Assembly: GCA_030272585.1 (NCBI GenBank)
Contig: BSYQ01000011.1
Span: forward strand, 2,852,001-2,916,000
Source: Bryopsis sp. KO-2023
Taxonomy: Eukaryota; Chlorophyta; Ulvophyceae; Bryopsidales; Bryopsidaceae
Direction of reading: 5' to 3'
Length of the DNA stretch: 64,000 nucleotides
Position 1 is the first letter of the stretch. Every line of letters starts with the position of its first letter. This document shows positions 9,601 to 20,060 of this stretch, piece after piece. A model generated the notes under the pieces. It made no database searches. It had not been told where the DNA came from and saw only the letters and a list, made by a program, of their open reading frames with translations. The position numbers were made by a program, and so were the translations under genes.

Positions 9601-12468
9601 CTCTAAAACCAAGTGAGATCTCAATGGAAATTGCCGGGCGATGTGGCTGAGTGCTAGTGACCCCTTTGCAAAGAAGATCACTTGGGTAACCGTGATTAAA
9701 ACTGGTGGTGGTGGAGGACAATTGGATGGGGGTGCCAACCTTACAATTGTGCCAACATCGGTGGTGATCAACACTTGACTGGAGCTCTGTATGATGAGGA
9801 TTGAACATGTTTTTATGGACAGAGTGGACTTTTGGAAGGAATGATTAACGACCCTCAAGCATGTGTTTAAACCTTCGCTGGAGCGAAGTATATCTTGACC
9901 TTGCAGTCTTGACGATGGGTGAATGTAAATTTGGTGACCATAGTCAGTGGGACTGAAGGGTAAAGGGAGTAATCACACGGAGATGGTACGACCCGACCAT
10001 CCCGACAATTCCTTGGGAGAATTTCGAGCAACTGCTGAAAGCCTACCCGCTATGTGTTCCAACCGTGATTGGCACTTGATTTATATCATTGCTATCACAT
10101 GTTCCAGCATGGTGTGCGGTGATAAAAGGCTTTGGCTGATGACCAAAAGAAGGTGCTGAAGTGGAGAAATGCTGGAAATAATGTGATTCTGGAGGAAGTG
10201 CCTTGTTCATCAAGCGTTAGCGAAAAGTACTACTCAGAAGGAGTGGTTCCGGCGGAAGATAAGGTACTCACTACCGACGGAAATACTTTTGGCGAGCAGG
10301 TAGCGATTACATCATGTTTGCATCAGAACTGGAAATATTCTCAGGAGGAACACGCAAATTCTGATGAATGGAGTTTGGAGTATATATACCCAACGCGTTG
10401 TTGTATTTCCCGGAGATTTTCAGTTGGATACATGGATGAACTTCAAGCAAAATGATGGTAAAGAAATTCTGGAGCAGAAGTCATCTACATGGAGTTGGTT
10501 ACGCTCTTATAATCAGTTCGGACACCATTGCCTAGCCGCTGTTTAGCGATGTCACAATGGCAGGTGTGCATTTCGGTAGCCTCAAGTCGAACTGAGTGTA
10601 GATACGTCAAGTATAAAATGGAGAGAAGGAAATCGCATGAGGGCTGAAGAAAATACATTGTCGAAAAGAAGCACGACCGGGTGACGACCGGTGGTGGCAC
10701 CATATGTTTGGCACAAACCAATCGCTGGTGGACTATTGCCGACGGGATGCTTTGGAGGATGGCAAACTATTGTGGAACGGTTGTCTTAAGAAGCAGCTGG
10801 TCCATCGGTATCTTCAGGATTGGTGGAGACGGCGAACGTGGTGGTCAGTGCGACTTGTACATGCATATTTGTGCCGTGGAGGTGCAAATGGAGTGCTATT
10901 CGACGATGAGGTTATCAAAGGGAGTCCCGATATGAGTAGGAGTATTTGTGTTATAAATAAAATGGAATACTCGGGGTTGAACGTCAATTCCCTCCGCAAC
11001 TCGACAACTCTGATGGCGTGCTGGCCTGGAGTATGTTTGGCGAGAGTTTGCGGCCGAGTCATTTATCATGACGATGGTGGATGGATTACCTCAGATGTGG
11101 GATACATCTGGAGGCTACTGGATGGGAGGAAGCTATTATGCCTACCGGGCCCGGTCCGCGTGTAGAGCAGATGGACGGTATTGATGCGCTGTAAAGCGAC
11201 CTACTTGTTCTCGCCTACAAGGGACGCGTGTTCACTCCCGGTGACCGGTATTGACGATCGTAAAAACCTTTGGTGATATTGTGTTTTTGCAAGTTTTAAA
11301 ACATCTGGTCAAGATGCCATGCGAAGAAATCACGACAGGTGGAGTCCGGACGCTGTCATCCGGAGTTGATATGTTGTGTGCATCCGACAACAGTGCAACG
11401 TTTCCCTTGGTCAAGGGTTGGACAGAATTGCGCACTGGAGCTGTCGAGGCAAACAAAGACTCCTCTTTTTGGGAGCTAGATGGTAATGTGTTTTTTGCAG
11501 AAAAATAACAGTGGGTGTTCTACAGCTGGCGATAGTGGTCAGTTGCAGGTTTTTCTAAGTTTTGTTGAGTGGAAATAGCCTGATCTTCAACAGTAACATT
11601 AGCAGTAAAAAAAAGGGCAGAAACAAGAAAGGAAGTGAAAAGGATTTTGAGGATGTTAGAAACACCGGTGCTTGTGAAGAAATATAGAACAAGTGGAAAT
11701 TCTGATAGAAATAGAAAGTATCTATCAAATTGAAAAATGAGACGCGCTGCAGAAAAATCGAATTGAACATAGTGATGGGGTGTTAACTATGTGTCGAAAA
11801 GCGATAGAGAGGAACAATAGCAGGGGTTCTTGGAATTGCGCAGAAGTAGAATTTCTGATCAAAAGAGAAAGCAAGACCTGTGTGTGACAGAGGAAGTGCT
11901 GGAAATGATTTTGTGGAAACACTGCAGCCAGATTTCTTGGTCGAAACTCAGATTAGCTCGTGTTTAGCAGTGAGTTCGAGACACTTCAGTTGAATTGGCA
12001 GAAGTGCTTGGTGGATGATGTGTTTGGTGGCACATGAAGCTGGAAATGGAGTGGGGTCTTGGCAGAAATGGTGAAATTCCGGAAGCGAAAAGTATCGCAA
12101 AGGTCATATTTCAGTGCAAATGTTCCTCGCAGTGGCGGAAGTTAACCGGAGATATGTCGAAAGGAGCAATCAAGGAGTATGTGCGGATTAAGCTAAAAAT
12201 CTAGGCATACCGAGAAAGAAAGAAAAAAAAAACAACTGCGGCGTCAGTAACACATTGGCCATATGCTGGAAGCTAGTGGCAAGGACATATCATGACCTGG
12301 AGAACGTATTAAGCAAGGAGTTCAACGGCAGCGGATTGACCACGGAACGTGGTATGGGACGCGATTCATGGAAGTGGTTCCGATATGTCGAGCGTGTGAT
12401 CTTCCATGGACCAAGATTAGCATGCGTTTGAACTGGAAGCACTCGTCACAGGTGGATATGATTTCCTA
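6610..12468 (+). mobile_element. Internal region of the second LTR element, no recognisable coding (LARD-like)
   Basis: About 5.9 kb between a 5' LTR with primer site and a 3' LTR. Frames are broken into pieces of at most ~150 codons and none shows gag, protease, RT, integrase or any domain I recognise. The text is purine-rich on the plus strand, full of GGAGTGG/GAAGGA-type words, and seems to contain many diverged short repeats. It is either a large non-autonomous retrotransposon derivative or a heavily decayed element. No polypurine tract is obvious just before 12469. Confidence 0.5.
8068..8220. repeat. Three-unit tandem repeat, period 53-54 bp
   Basis: Units begin AAACACTGG, AAACACCGAG and AAACACTGACC at 8068, 8121 and 8175. 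They share a core like CCTTGGTTT..GTAACCGG..AGTGG..CTGGAGCATC. The period is a multiple of three in part (54), but the frames contain stops. Confidence 0.75.
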
Positions 12469-13067
12469 TGATCCAAGGAAAGCGAAAGCTGATACATTTG
12501 TATCCGTGAGAGAAGCTCTTGGATAATAGCCGGCACGGATGATACTCGAGTTGACGATGGTTGCAAGGAGGAATGGTGTGGTGGACTAAAGTCTGCGACG
12601 GTAGTCAGCCAGCTCGAGCCAGTGTTATAACGGCTTGGAGAAAAGACTAGTTTAAAGAGTGCAGAAAGAGGGAAATGCGTGAGCTTTTGTTTGTTCGGTT
12701 GATTGTTTCAAAGGGGTTTTCGAAATGACTTTTATGGTGATTAAATGCGAAACATGTTGTTTGGAGAGGTAGAGTCGATAATGGATAGACTTTATATTAT
12801 CTTGATTTTCTTAGTTCGACGAGCCCGACCGAGGACGGTTTTTAGTCTCATCGGGTGGTGATTGTTACGACTGTCAGGGTTAACAACAGTGTCCTAGACA
12901 CGGGTCTTGTCAGTACCGGTCGGACTGGGAAGGGTCATTTCAAGGTGGCCGTTAAAAGCCTACGAACGTTTGTTTGTGTAATCAATATTCTGAGTTCTCC
13001 AACGCCCTCCTCCTGTACCCTGTGCACCAAGTGTGTGCTCCACCCCCTTTCCCTCGGAGCTGTGACA
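12469..13067 (+). repeat. LTR copy 2 (3' LTR of the second element)
   Basis: Begins TGATCCAAGG and ends GCTGTGACA, giving TG...CA and 599 bp. It differs from copy 1 at only scattered positions. No matching target duplication was found flanking copies 3 and 2, which suggests rearrangement. Confidence 0.75.
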
Positions 13068-13462
13068 GCGGTGCTGATTTTGCAGTGCATGGGTGGGTGT
13101 GTGTTAGATGGCTCGAAGGCTGATGCGTTCCAAAGCGAAAAAAAATGCAACTAATAGAGGGTTCAAGGCCGACTTCTTGGCTGCCCGAGCGAAGAGTGAT
13201 GATGGAAGTCGAATGAGGGTAGAATTCCTTGTGTATGGAGCACAGATTACAAGAATTGGGTGACCTCAGTGAACATCAAGCATGATGCTAGATTTCTCAC
13301 TTCAGGGTTGACACACGTCCTTAAACTTAAGTTTTAAGAAATTGAGTGGAATCCCTGGTGGCCCCCTCCAGGGGATTGGGTTCTATTCCCAAAAGGTTCC
13401 TACTATTAGATCTATTGCATCATTCACCGATAATTCACCCCTCTTTGGATGTCGTACAACAG
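13068..13462. other. Spacer right of the LTR element
   Basis: No gene seen. It includes a C-rich stretch (CCCCCTCCAGGGGATTGGG near 13363) and otherwise unremarkable sequence. Confidence 0.4.
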
Positions 13463-13700
13463 CGTGAAACAACGTCAAAATATCGCTGACGCTCTCTGAG
13501 CGTGAAAGCAACATACCCACAACAAGCGACGTGAAACAACGTCAAAATATCGCTGACGCTCTCTAAGCGTGAAAGCAACATACCCACAACAAGCGACGTG
13601 AAACAACGTCAACATATCGCTGACGCTCTCTGAGCGTGAAATTAACGCAACCGCAAAAAGCAACGTGAAACAACGTCAAATTACTGGTGGCGCTGTTTCA
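13463..13700. repeat. 67-bp tandem repeat array, about 3.5 copies
   Basis: Units start with CGTGAAACAACGTC at 13463, 13530, 13597 and 13664, exactly 67 bp apart. Each contains GACGCTCTCTGAGCGTG, a short imperfect hairpin. The array ends in an inverted copy, GTTTCACGCT near 13695. The first two units are nearly identical; the fourth is diverged. Confidence 0.9.
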
Positions 13701-14039
13701 CGCTGGATTGGCACAGTCGCAACAAGCACGCAATTTTATGGGCGTTATTTTTGCGCTAATCATCGTCAGCGGTATCCGAATTCGATAAAGAGGCGTAAGC
13801 GATAAAACAACGGCCAGTTCTCGTCATTTTATCGCGGTTGGTTTTTTCAGATGAATGTCGAGGCACCGCGAAGCTCAATTCATATGGAATACTATTATTA
13901 ATATCAATTAATTTTTTATGTATTTATTTGGATCGTTACGGGACTGATGGGAGGTTTCACCATTTCCTATTCAGTTTTGCTGTTCAGAAACTTATTTCTC
14001 TTTAGACTTTCTTTTTTTTTTTCCCCCACTATTGTGCAG

Positions 14040-14857
14040 AAGGATGATGGGGCTTCATCTGCAGAACCTCCTGTGGCCGAAACCAAAACAGAGATAACCC
14101 CAGCCTCCACTCTCGAATCCACTAAGCAGGAAAAGCAGGAAGCAGAGACGTCTGAAAGTCAGTTTCCTTTGGCTTTCCCCCTACTGGTTTAAAACTTACC
14201 AAGTCCAAAAACGATGTGAATTGCCACAGTTGCAGTTTCTATTTTCGGTGTCGTTTTTTTTTTGTCTTGGGGGGGGGGGGGGGGGGGAGGAAGAAGTGGA
14301 TTTATCCATTTTAAAACAGTTATGCAACAGGAAGACCTTCTTCTTGTCTGGATTTAGTTGGCTTATTATTGTGAAATGCAGAGGTCCAGTATAAATCCAT
14401 ACATTTCTCTAAGGGGAGGCTAGGTCTTTCTTTTTTCAATTTTTTCAAAAACCTAATTATTAGCAAACGTTTTCGATTCGTTTTGCTGTCATACTCTACC
14501 AGTCCCATCACTGTCATTCTTTTGTTTTATTTCTTCATTTTTCTGCAAATGAAAGGCAATCCTCCAGCCACTACAACTGAGGGGGAGTCCACCGAACAAG
14601 ATTCTCCTCTCAGCGAACCCATTGCCACAGAGCCTGGGGCCCCGGTCGTCATTGAGGTGGATGTCTCGGCACCTGTGGTGGAAGACACCACTGTGGTGGT
14701 GGAGGAGGAAAGGGTGGAGGGTGCCGGAGAAAACATTGGTGCTGGCGTGGTGGCTTCTTCGCCACAATCCGAGATGTCTGTGGGTCTGACCACCGAGCCT
14801 TCAGCCGGAGGGGATGCCTCTGTGGCAGCAGTGACGGAGCCGAATGCTGACCCTTAG
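14040..14857 (+). CDS. Acidic low-complexity protein, last two exons (partial gene)
   Basis: Exon 14040-14157 follows a strong pyrimidine tract and TTGTGCAG, and reads KDDGASSAEPPVAETKTEIT and onward in one frame. A GTCAGT donor and an acceptor ending at 14550 join in phase 1 to the last exon, which ends at the TAG at 14855-14857. The joined peptide is rich in Glu, Thr, Pro, Val and Ala, has no hydrophobic segment, and looks disordered. The intron carries a run of 19 G (14269-14287). A polyadenylation signal AATAAA lies at 14981-14986. I found no convincing upstream exon before the 67-bp array, so the 5' part may have been lost to the repeat block or lie far upstream. Function unknown. Confidence 0.6.
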
Positions 14858-15642
14858 TGGCTGGTCCACGACCTGAGAGGTGTCGTTGGAGGGGTGCATG
14901 ACTGAAGATGGGGGGGATTTGGAGTTGGTGGTGTTTTTGATGTGTGTGTGTGTGTGTTGTGTGTTTGAAGAATTGCCGAAAATAAAGGGAGAATCCTGGT
15001 CCAAAAAGATCTTTGTAGAATGATGGTCTATACTTGCCACTTCAATAAAAACGAGGTTTTTGGAGAGTTTTTTGGCCTTGAAAGTGGACATTCAACTGAG
15101 CGATGCCACTCAATTTTGTCATAAGTGGATTGGCCAGAGGAAAATTCGTTCCGAGGAGGGGGAGTGGCATTGGCCGACGCCAAAAAAAGGTTTGAAGAAT
15201 ATTCTGTGAAGGAGAGGGGTTTGCCCCGATCATAAGTTTCCACTGATTTATACTAGGTAGATGCAAACAGTTTTTCCAGTTGCGAGGCTGGATGTGCTCC
15301 TGTGAAATAAAAATGTCGGGGTCTTAGTCACAGTTTGACAGGATCTGCCATTCTCATTGTCTTGTTTGACGAAGGGGTGTTTTCATTTTCCCTCTAAAAA
15401 ATGATAGAAAGGAAATCTGTGAAATATGGACAATGTAACTCACACATCTTTCAAATCTGTCTGAGAGGAGGGACTGACACAGTCGATTGAATTTTCTTAT
15501 CTGGGACAATCACCCACCGGTCAAGACCGGTTCTGCCACGGTCTTTACCAAAACTTAGTCACAGCTCTGTGCTGATGTTTGACTGGGTGTCCTTAATCCC
15601 GATACACAACCCTTTTTCCAGTCGACCGCCCTGTCCAAACAT
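14858..15642. other. Spacer with 3' UTR and no gene
   Basis: Holds the AATAAA signal and a short TG microsatellite (14940-14957). No coding exon recognised. Confidence 0.4.
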
Positions 15643-15900
15643 TCACTCTCCATCGTCGAGTATTTCCGGATCGCGACCTTTGAGCACCTTATCCTTGTAC
15701 AGCATGTAATACATGTTGAGAAGAGCGTTCGTTCCGCGCCGCCCATGGACGGCGGCTCGCTCAGCTATTTTTTGCTGCCTTCCCAGCTCGGCAAAAAACC
15801 TCTTCTCGATTGAGATCCTGTTTTCCCCCAGACCTTGTGCGGAGAGTCTGGGGACCAGAACGTCATCCTGGCCTACCATGGACAATCGAAGTTCGTTCAT
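15643..15900 (-). CDS. Small basic protein or exon, 85 aa, unrecognised
   Basis: From the ATG at 15900 the frame reads MNELRLSMVGQDDVLVPRLS and continues through a Lys/Arg/Gln/Glu-rich helical stretch (EKRFFAELGRQQKIAERAA) and a Tyr/Met-rich end, finishing in acidic residues DPEILDDGE. Composition is protein-like and unlike the A/T-rich shadows around it. No signal peptide, membrane segment or known motif. It could be a complete small gene or the last exon of one on the minus strand. An alternative start is the second Met (7 codons on). A perfect 12-bp hairpin sits immediately upstream. Function unknown. Confidence 0.5.
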   Translation of the reverse strand: MNELRLSMVGQDDVLVPRLSAQGLGENRISIEKRFFAELGRQQKIAERAAVHGRRGTNALLNMYYMLYKDKVLKGRDPEILDDGE

Positions 15901-15930
15901 CGAAGTTCGTTCGACGAGGAACGAACTTCG
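15901..15930. repeat. Perfect 12-bp-stem hairpin upstream of the small minus-strand ORF
   Basis: CGAAGTTCGTTC, a 6-nt loop GACGAG, then GAACGAACTTCG. A third copy of the arm lies directly at the ORF start (about 15886-15898), so the ATG region itself could compete for pairing. Confidence 0.8.
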
Positions 15931-17649
15931 GGTCTTTTCTTTGCTGTACCACAAACAAAACAGGCGTGAATTGAAAAAAAAACCCCGCAAGCCAAGTGTG
16001 GGTTAAACTCAATCATTGAGTTTCGACTCAATGAACGATGGAACACGCTTCATTTCGAAACAATCAATCAATTACATTCTAGCAAAACAAAAAAAGAGGC
16101 CATCACCCCCCCATAATGCTACGTTTCAAAACAGCCAAAGTCGAATCACAGCAATTACACGAGAGGTGCAAAAAAACCCCATGGCCAACCAGATGAGGAC
16201 TGACCGTCGAAGCACCACAATAACACCAAAAGGCAGCAAAGAAATTTCTTTCTTTTTCCTCCTTCGATTTTCCCCAATCCAAGCGTTACGCTTTTCTTTG
16301 TTTGGAGTCTGTGTTTTGTTTGCGAATCGTTTTCTACCTGGGAGAGAAAAAAAAAGGCCAACTTCTTCAGAATTCGAGAAAAAAAAATGAAAATTTTAGG
16401 TGTAGCCGTTTTGCTGTGTGGAACTGTGTTTGTCTTTTTCGTAGAACGCAGTTAACTTTTCGACAGGAACCGAACTCAAAACAAATAAGGCATCTCTTAC
16501 AACAACAACAGCCCCTATAAGTATCGCCTCTTTCACTTTCCGACCACAAACGTTCAACACACCACAACCACAAGTTCCTCCCGTCATCACAACTCGGCCA
16601 TTCAGCCGCAAACACCCACGCGTCTCATTTCGTCCCATTTCCCCTTCTCATCTAACTATCGACTCTCCTTTTTCACCACAGCTGGTGGTGTCGACCGTTG
16701 TGGGGTCTTCCAGAACCATTTGCAAAAACGGTAAAAACGCGGCAGCGTTAGAAAAACACAGGCGGCAGCTTCAAATATCTCGCGGAAAAAAAAATTAGTA
16801 ACCATTTCTGTAATAAGGATCTCCCAGTATTACAGGCGGCGCTTCGACGGTCCACCAGGCTTTCAAGTTTTTTCTGATCGAACGCGACTGGTTGCCGGAG
16901 TGAAAACCTGTGGCTGAGAAGCGACCATTCAACCCCTTCGCACACAGCAACGCACTTTTTTTCTCACGCGATTCGACAAGATCAAATAAGATGTCCATCC
17001 TGACTGATTTTTTTTTACCGTTGGATAGATCTGCTGCAATTGAGCGGTTTTTCATTGCTGATTTTTGTGGTGTGTGTGTGTGTGTGTTTCCTTCGACTGC
17101 TACGTTTTCTTCCACACCCAGAGATCGAAAACCTTTACAAACATGTAACCCTCGTTTAACCCTTCAAACAAATAGTGCCAATTTCTGCCAAATTGTGCAT
17201 CCCAAGCACCACAAAAGTAAATCAAAAAGTCCCTATTAGTTCTATATAAAAACTCCCAAATCCCACCAAAAAATAATCTCCAAAAGGGAGGGAAGAACAC
17301 AGTTCCGGGATGGGTGAAAAAACCGAGTAAAGAAAGACCAACTGAGTGAGCTTAAGAACCCAAACTACTGAGATCCAATACTCCAAAAAGGTACCCCTAC
17401 AGACCACCTCAGCAATTAGTCCTTTCAATCGTCCCACCCTAAAACTCCGCAAAAGGAACCGCGCTTCCTGCGGAACCGTAAATATATGTGATTTGTAGAA
17501 AGCAACTGCTTTGACTCTGCTGTTTTCCGAAAGCTGCTGCAAAAGGCCCCAAGAGTTGTGGTGTGAATGCCACCGCCTTCCACCCCCCCCCAAAAAAAAA
17601 AAATAATTATAATTATAATTATAAAAAAAAATAATAAAAAATATATATA
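15931..17649. other. Intergenic, no gene recognised
   Basis: A/T-rich with many A and T runs. It includes a perfect 9-bp hairpin with TTCG loop at 16013-16034, a TG microsatellite near 17069-17088, and a C-run/A-run junction at about 17581-17603 just before the pogo-like element. Confidence 0.45.
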
Positions 17650-18197
17650 CAGTAGACGCCGCTTTAATAACCATCGGATAATTAACCCCGCCGCTTTCTT
17701 AGCCCAAATCGCCAGGAACGGAATTTTCAGGGGGTGGGAACCATCGTTTAATCAGCCCGGCCGTCGGCTAATTAACCACGCCACTCGCGAATTTCATACG
17801 CGAATGGTCGAACGAAGAACGCGCAGTGCAAAGGGAATTCGAAAACAGTCGAACAAAATGAACTGAATGCATAGAGAATATGAAACGGCTGAAAAAATGA
17901 ACGCACTGCAATATGAATATGTAACTGTCGAACTTCTGTATCTGTTTCTGGACGTCATAACCTGCGACTCGTGCTCGACAAGACCTTTCCGTCACCGAGA
18001 ACGACCCAAGACGGGATCATGGAGTTCCTTCGACGGCGTTTCAACCGCCAGACCACTATTAACGAGTTCTTTAGAGTTTGATTCGAATGCGTGCGCGTCT
18101 GGGAGAGGGGAAATGTCGGACATCGGATTGTTAACCAATCGCTTTATTAGCCTGAAAAGGCGTGGCCCGAATGGGGTTAATAAAGCGGCGTCTACTG
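17650..18197. mobile_element. pogo/Tigger-type MITE (548 bp)
   Basis: Ends are CAGTAGACGCCGCTTTAATA and the inverse ending GCGGCGTCTACTG, 23 bp with one mismatch. They are flanked by TA on both sides within TA-rich DNA. CAGT...ACTG ends with a TA duplication are the signature of the pogo branch of Tc1/mariner. Subterminal repeats of TAATTA/CCGCCG type are present. There is no transposase frame, so it is non-autonomous. Confidence 0.8.
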
Positions 18198-18228
<31 letters not shown>

Positions 18229-18541
18229 AAAATAATAAAATAATGATAATTCTGTTCAGTTTCTTTCATCCCAAATGTACTCACTAATTATACACTGAGA
18301 TTCAAACCCCCCTGTGGCAGGTTTGCTGTCCAAAGAAGAGTTCAAAAAGTTATATTGTACATTAAATAATAATAAAATAATAATAATAATTGAAATAATT
18401 CTGTGATCCGAACACATATTACCATATGCATGAATATATATCATTTCCAGGATGCACTCGGCCTTTTGACCTCGTTGGTAAAAATACTTTCAATTCAATA
18501 TGCTGGCACATGACCGTTTGTTTATGTTGTTTTTTTCAAAG
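18198..18541. other. TA microsatellite and A/T-rich spacer
   Basis: A (TA)n run at 18198-18220 followed by AATAAT repeats. No gene seen. Confidence 0.4.
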
Positions 18542-19164
18542 GGGGGTGAAGATGCCGAGGAAGGGCGTTTTCCGTACATGGTCTTTGATGATTTCGGATC
18601 GAAAGCACCAGTAAGAAGCAATTCAATATCGTAGTTAAAAAAAAAACAAAAAAAACAACGATATGAAAGCCAGAAACAAAAACAAGCAGCAAAAAAAACC
18701 AAAACTTACGCTTTATGTGCCGATATTGGTGGAAGCTGGAAGATTTTTCCTTGTAAAACATGGGGGATGACAGTTTCACGCTTTTTTTTGGCCTCTTCTA
18801 TACATATACATGATATGTATAATATTGTCACCGTGAAAATGAGTGATATGGGGGCCTAGTGCGTGAATAGGTATAACCCGGCATCCCCAAAAAACTCTTG
18901 TTCGAATGTCAGACGCTGGAAGATTGCGGAGACCTACATTTTGGCTCGAGTGAAATTCGGTGTGTGTGTGTGTGTCTTTTTTTTTTTTCCTTCCTTTCTG
19001 TTTGTAACTTTTTATGTATTTATTATTTTGACAGGTGTGGTGGAGTCTTGATTGACAAGAGGTGGATCTTGACAGTGGCACACTGTTTCGGCAGCCTATC
19101 AACCCTCAGCAAAAATCCTTTTCTTTTGACAGGAAACCTGTATCGAGTCAACATAGTCCTGTGA
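18542..19164 (+). pseudogene. Trypsin-like (S1) serine protease remnant
   Basis: Three phase-compatible exons: 18542-18610 (GGEDAEEGRFPYMVF, the S1 mature N-terminus lacking only the preceding residues), 18913-18959, and 19035-19164 carrying CGGVLIDKRWILTVAHC with the catalytic His. The frame stops at 19162-19164 soon after FGSLS...GNLYRVNIV. I see no exon with the catalytic Asp or the GDSGGP Ser loop in the following 900 bp, nor a signal peptide exon before 18542. Family assignment is firm. The copy seems truncated, hence pseudogene, though a distant downstream exon cannot be excluded because a GTATCG donor exists at about 19140. Confidence 0.7.
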
Positions 19165-20060
19165 CAGATGGAACCAGTTTTTATGAATATTTGTTTCCAT
19201 TCGTAATGGCCATCAACTGGCGGCTGCAGCCGCCCACCTCTTAGAAGAGTGTTAAGCAAGAAACGTGGGGTGCTAGACCACTGCTCACGTAAGTTCATTT
19301 GTGAGAGGAGACTTCGGTCAACCGAATACGTGCACCCGCTGAACTAATATCAATTTAGGCAACACTCAACTTACGTTGCAAGGAACTTCAAGCTGGGTTT
19401 AGAAAGGCAGTGAAAAGTATAAAAGGAGATGAGCGCGTTGTGCTCTCAATGGGAAATCAGGATCTGGACCCCTCTCTCTTTCATAGACACGCAGCGTCTC
19501 GTGCATGACTACTGCGCTTGTTTTTGTTTAACTGTATTCGATAATCTGACTTCCTAATCACCCCAAATGTAAGCCAAACGTAAACAATCACCAGAGGAAA
19601 AAGCACAGGGTAACGGTAGAAGCGTGTTTGAAGTCGGTGTGCATTTTTTTTTTTGTGGAGTTGATATTTCATATTTTATCGTGTGAAGAACAGACAGAGC
19701 CTTGTTCTGTTTGTAAAAGCAGCCACTGGACTTCACGAACTTGATAAGTTGTTTCGCGTTGCATTACGATTTATTTTATTTTTTTTGGGGGGGGGGTTGT
19801 AAAAGGGATTTGTTTTTAATGAACCAATTTGGTCAATTTGATAAATTTTCTTAGAAGATTCCCCGTCTAATTTCAAAAAAAAAGGAAAGTGGGGGGGCGA
19901 AACAACTTATCAAGTTCGTGAAGCCTTGCATGGTTTGTTTCCTGGTCAGTCGTCCTTGGAATGTACATGCGATAGAGCAGACTTGCCAGGATCCAAGCTT
20001 GCTCGCCCTTGTTTTTAATTTCCATTGATGGCCTTTATGTTGCGTCTTTCTTTGTAGACG
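19165..20060. other. Spacer, holds an inverted-repeat element
   Basis: No gene recognised. Contains the foldback at 19731-19923 and ends in a pyrimidine tract and TTTGTAG three bases before the next gene's ATG, so the next gene probably has a 5' UTR intron here. Confidence 0.45.
19731..19923. mobile_element. 193-bp foldback element with 27-bp perfect inverted ends
   Basis: CTTCACGAACTTGATAAGTT and 7 more bases (19731-19757) are repeated exactly in inverse at 19897-19923. The interior is A/T-rich with a T-run/G-run junction. No clear target duplication. It is either a tiny MITE or a structural hairpin. Confidence 0.75.

Noticed and set aside
10704-11165. 153-codon plus-strand ORF in the LTR element interior
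   Set aside because: No recognisable domain, Trp-rich composition matching the local GTGG-rich text, and flanked by stops; not enough to call a gene.
13463-13730. CRISPR array
   Set aside because: Units are contiguous 67-bp tandem repeats without unique spacers, in a eukaryotic genome.
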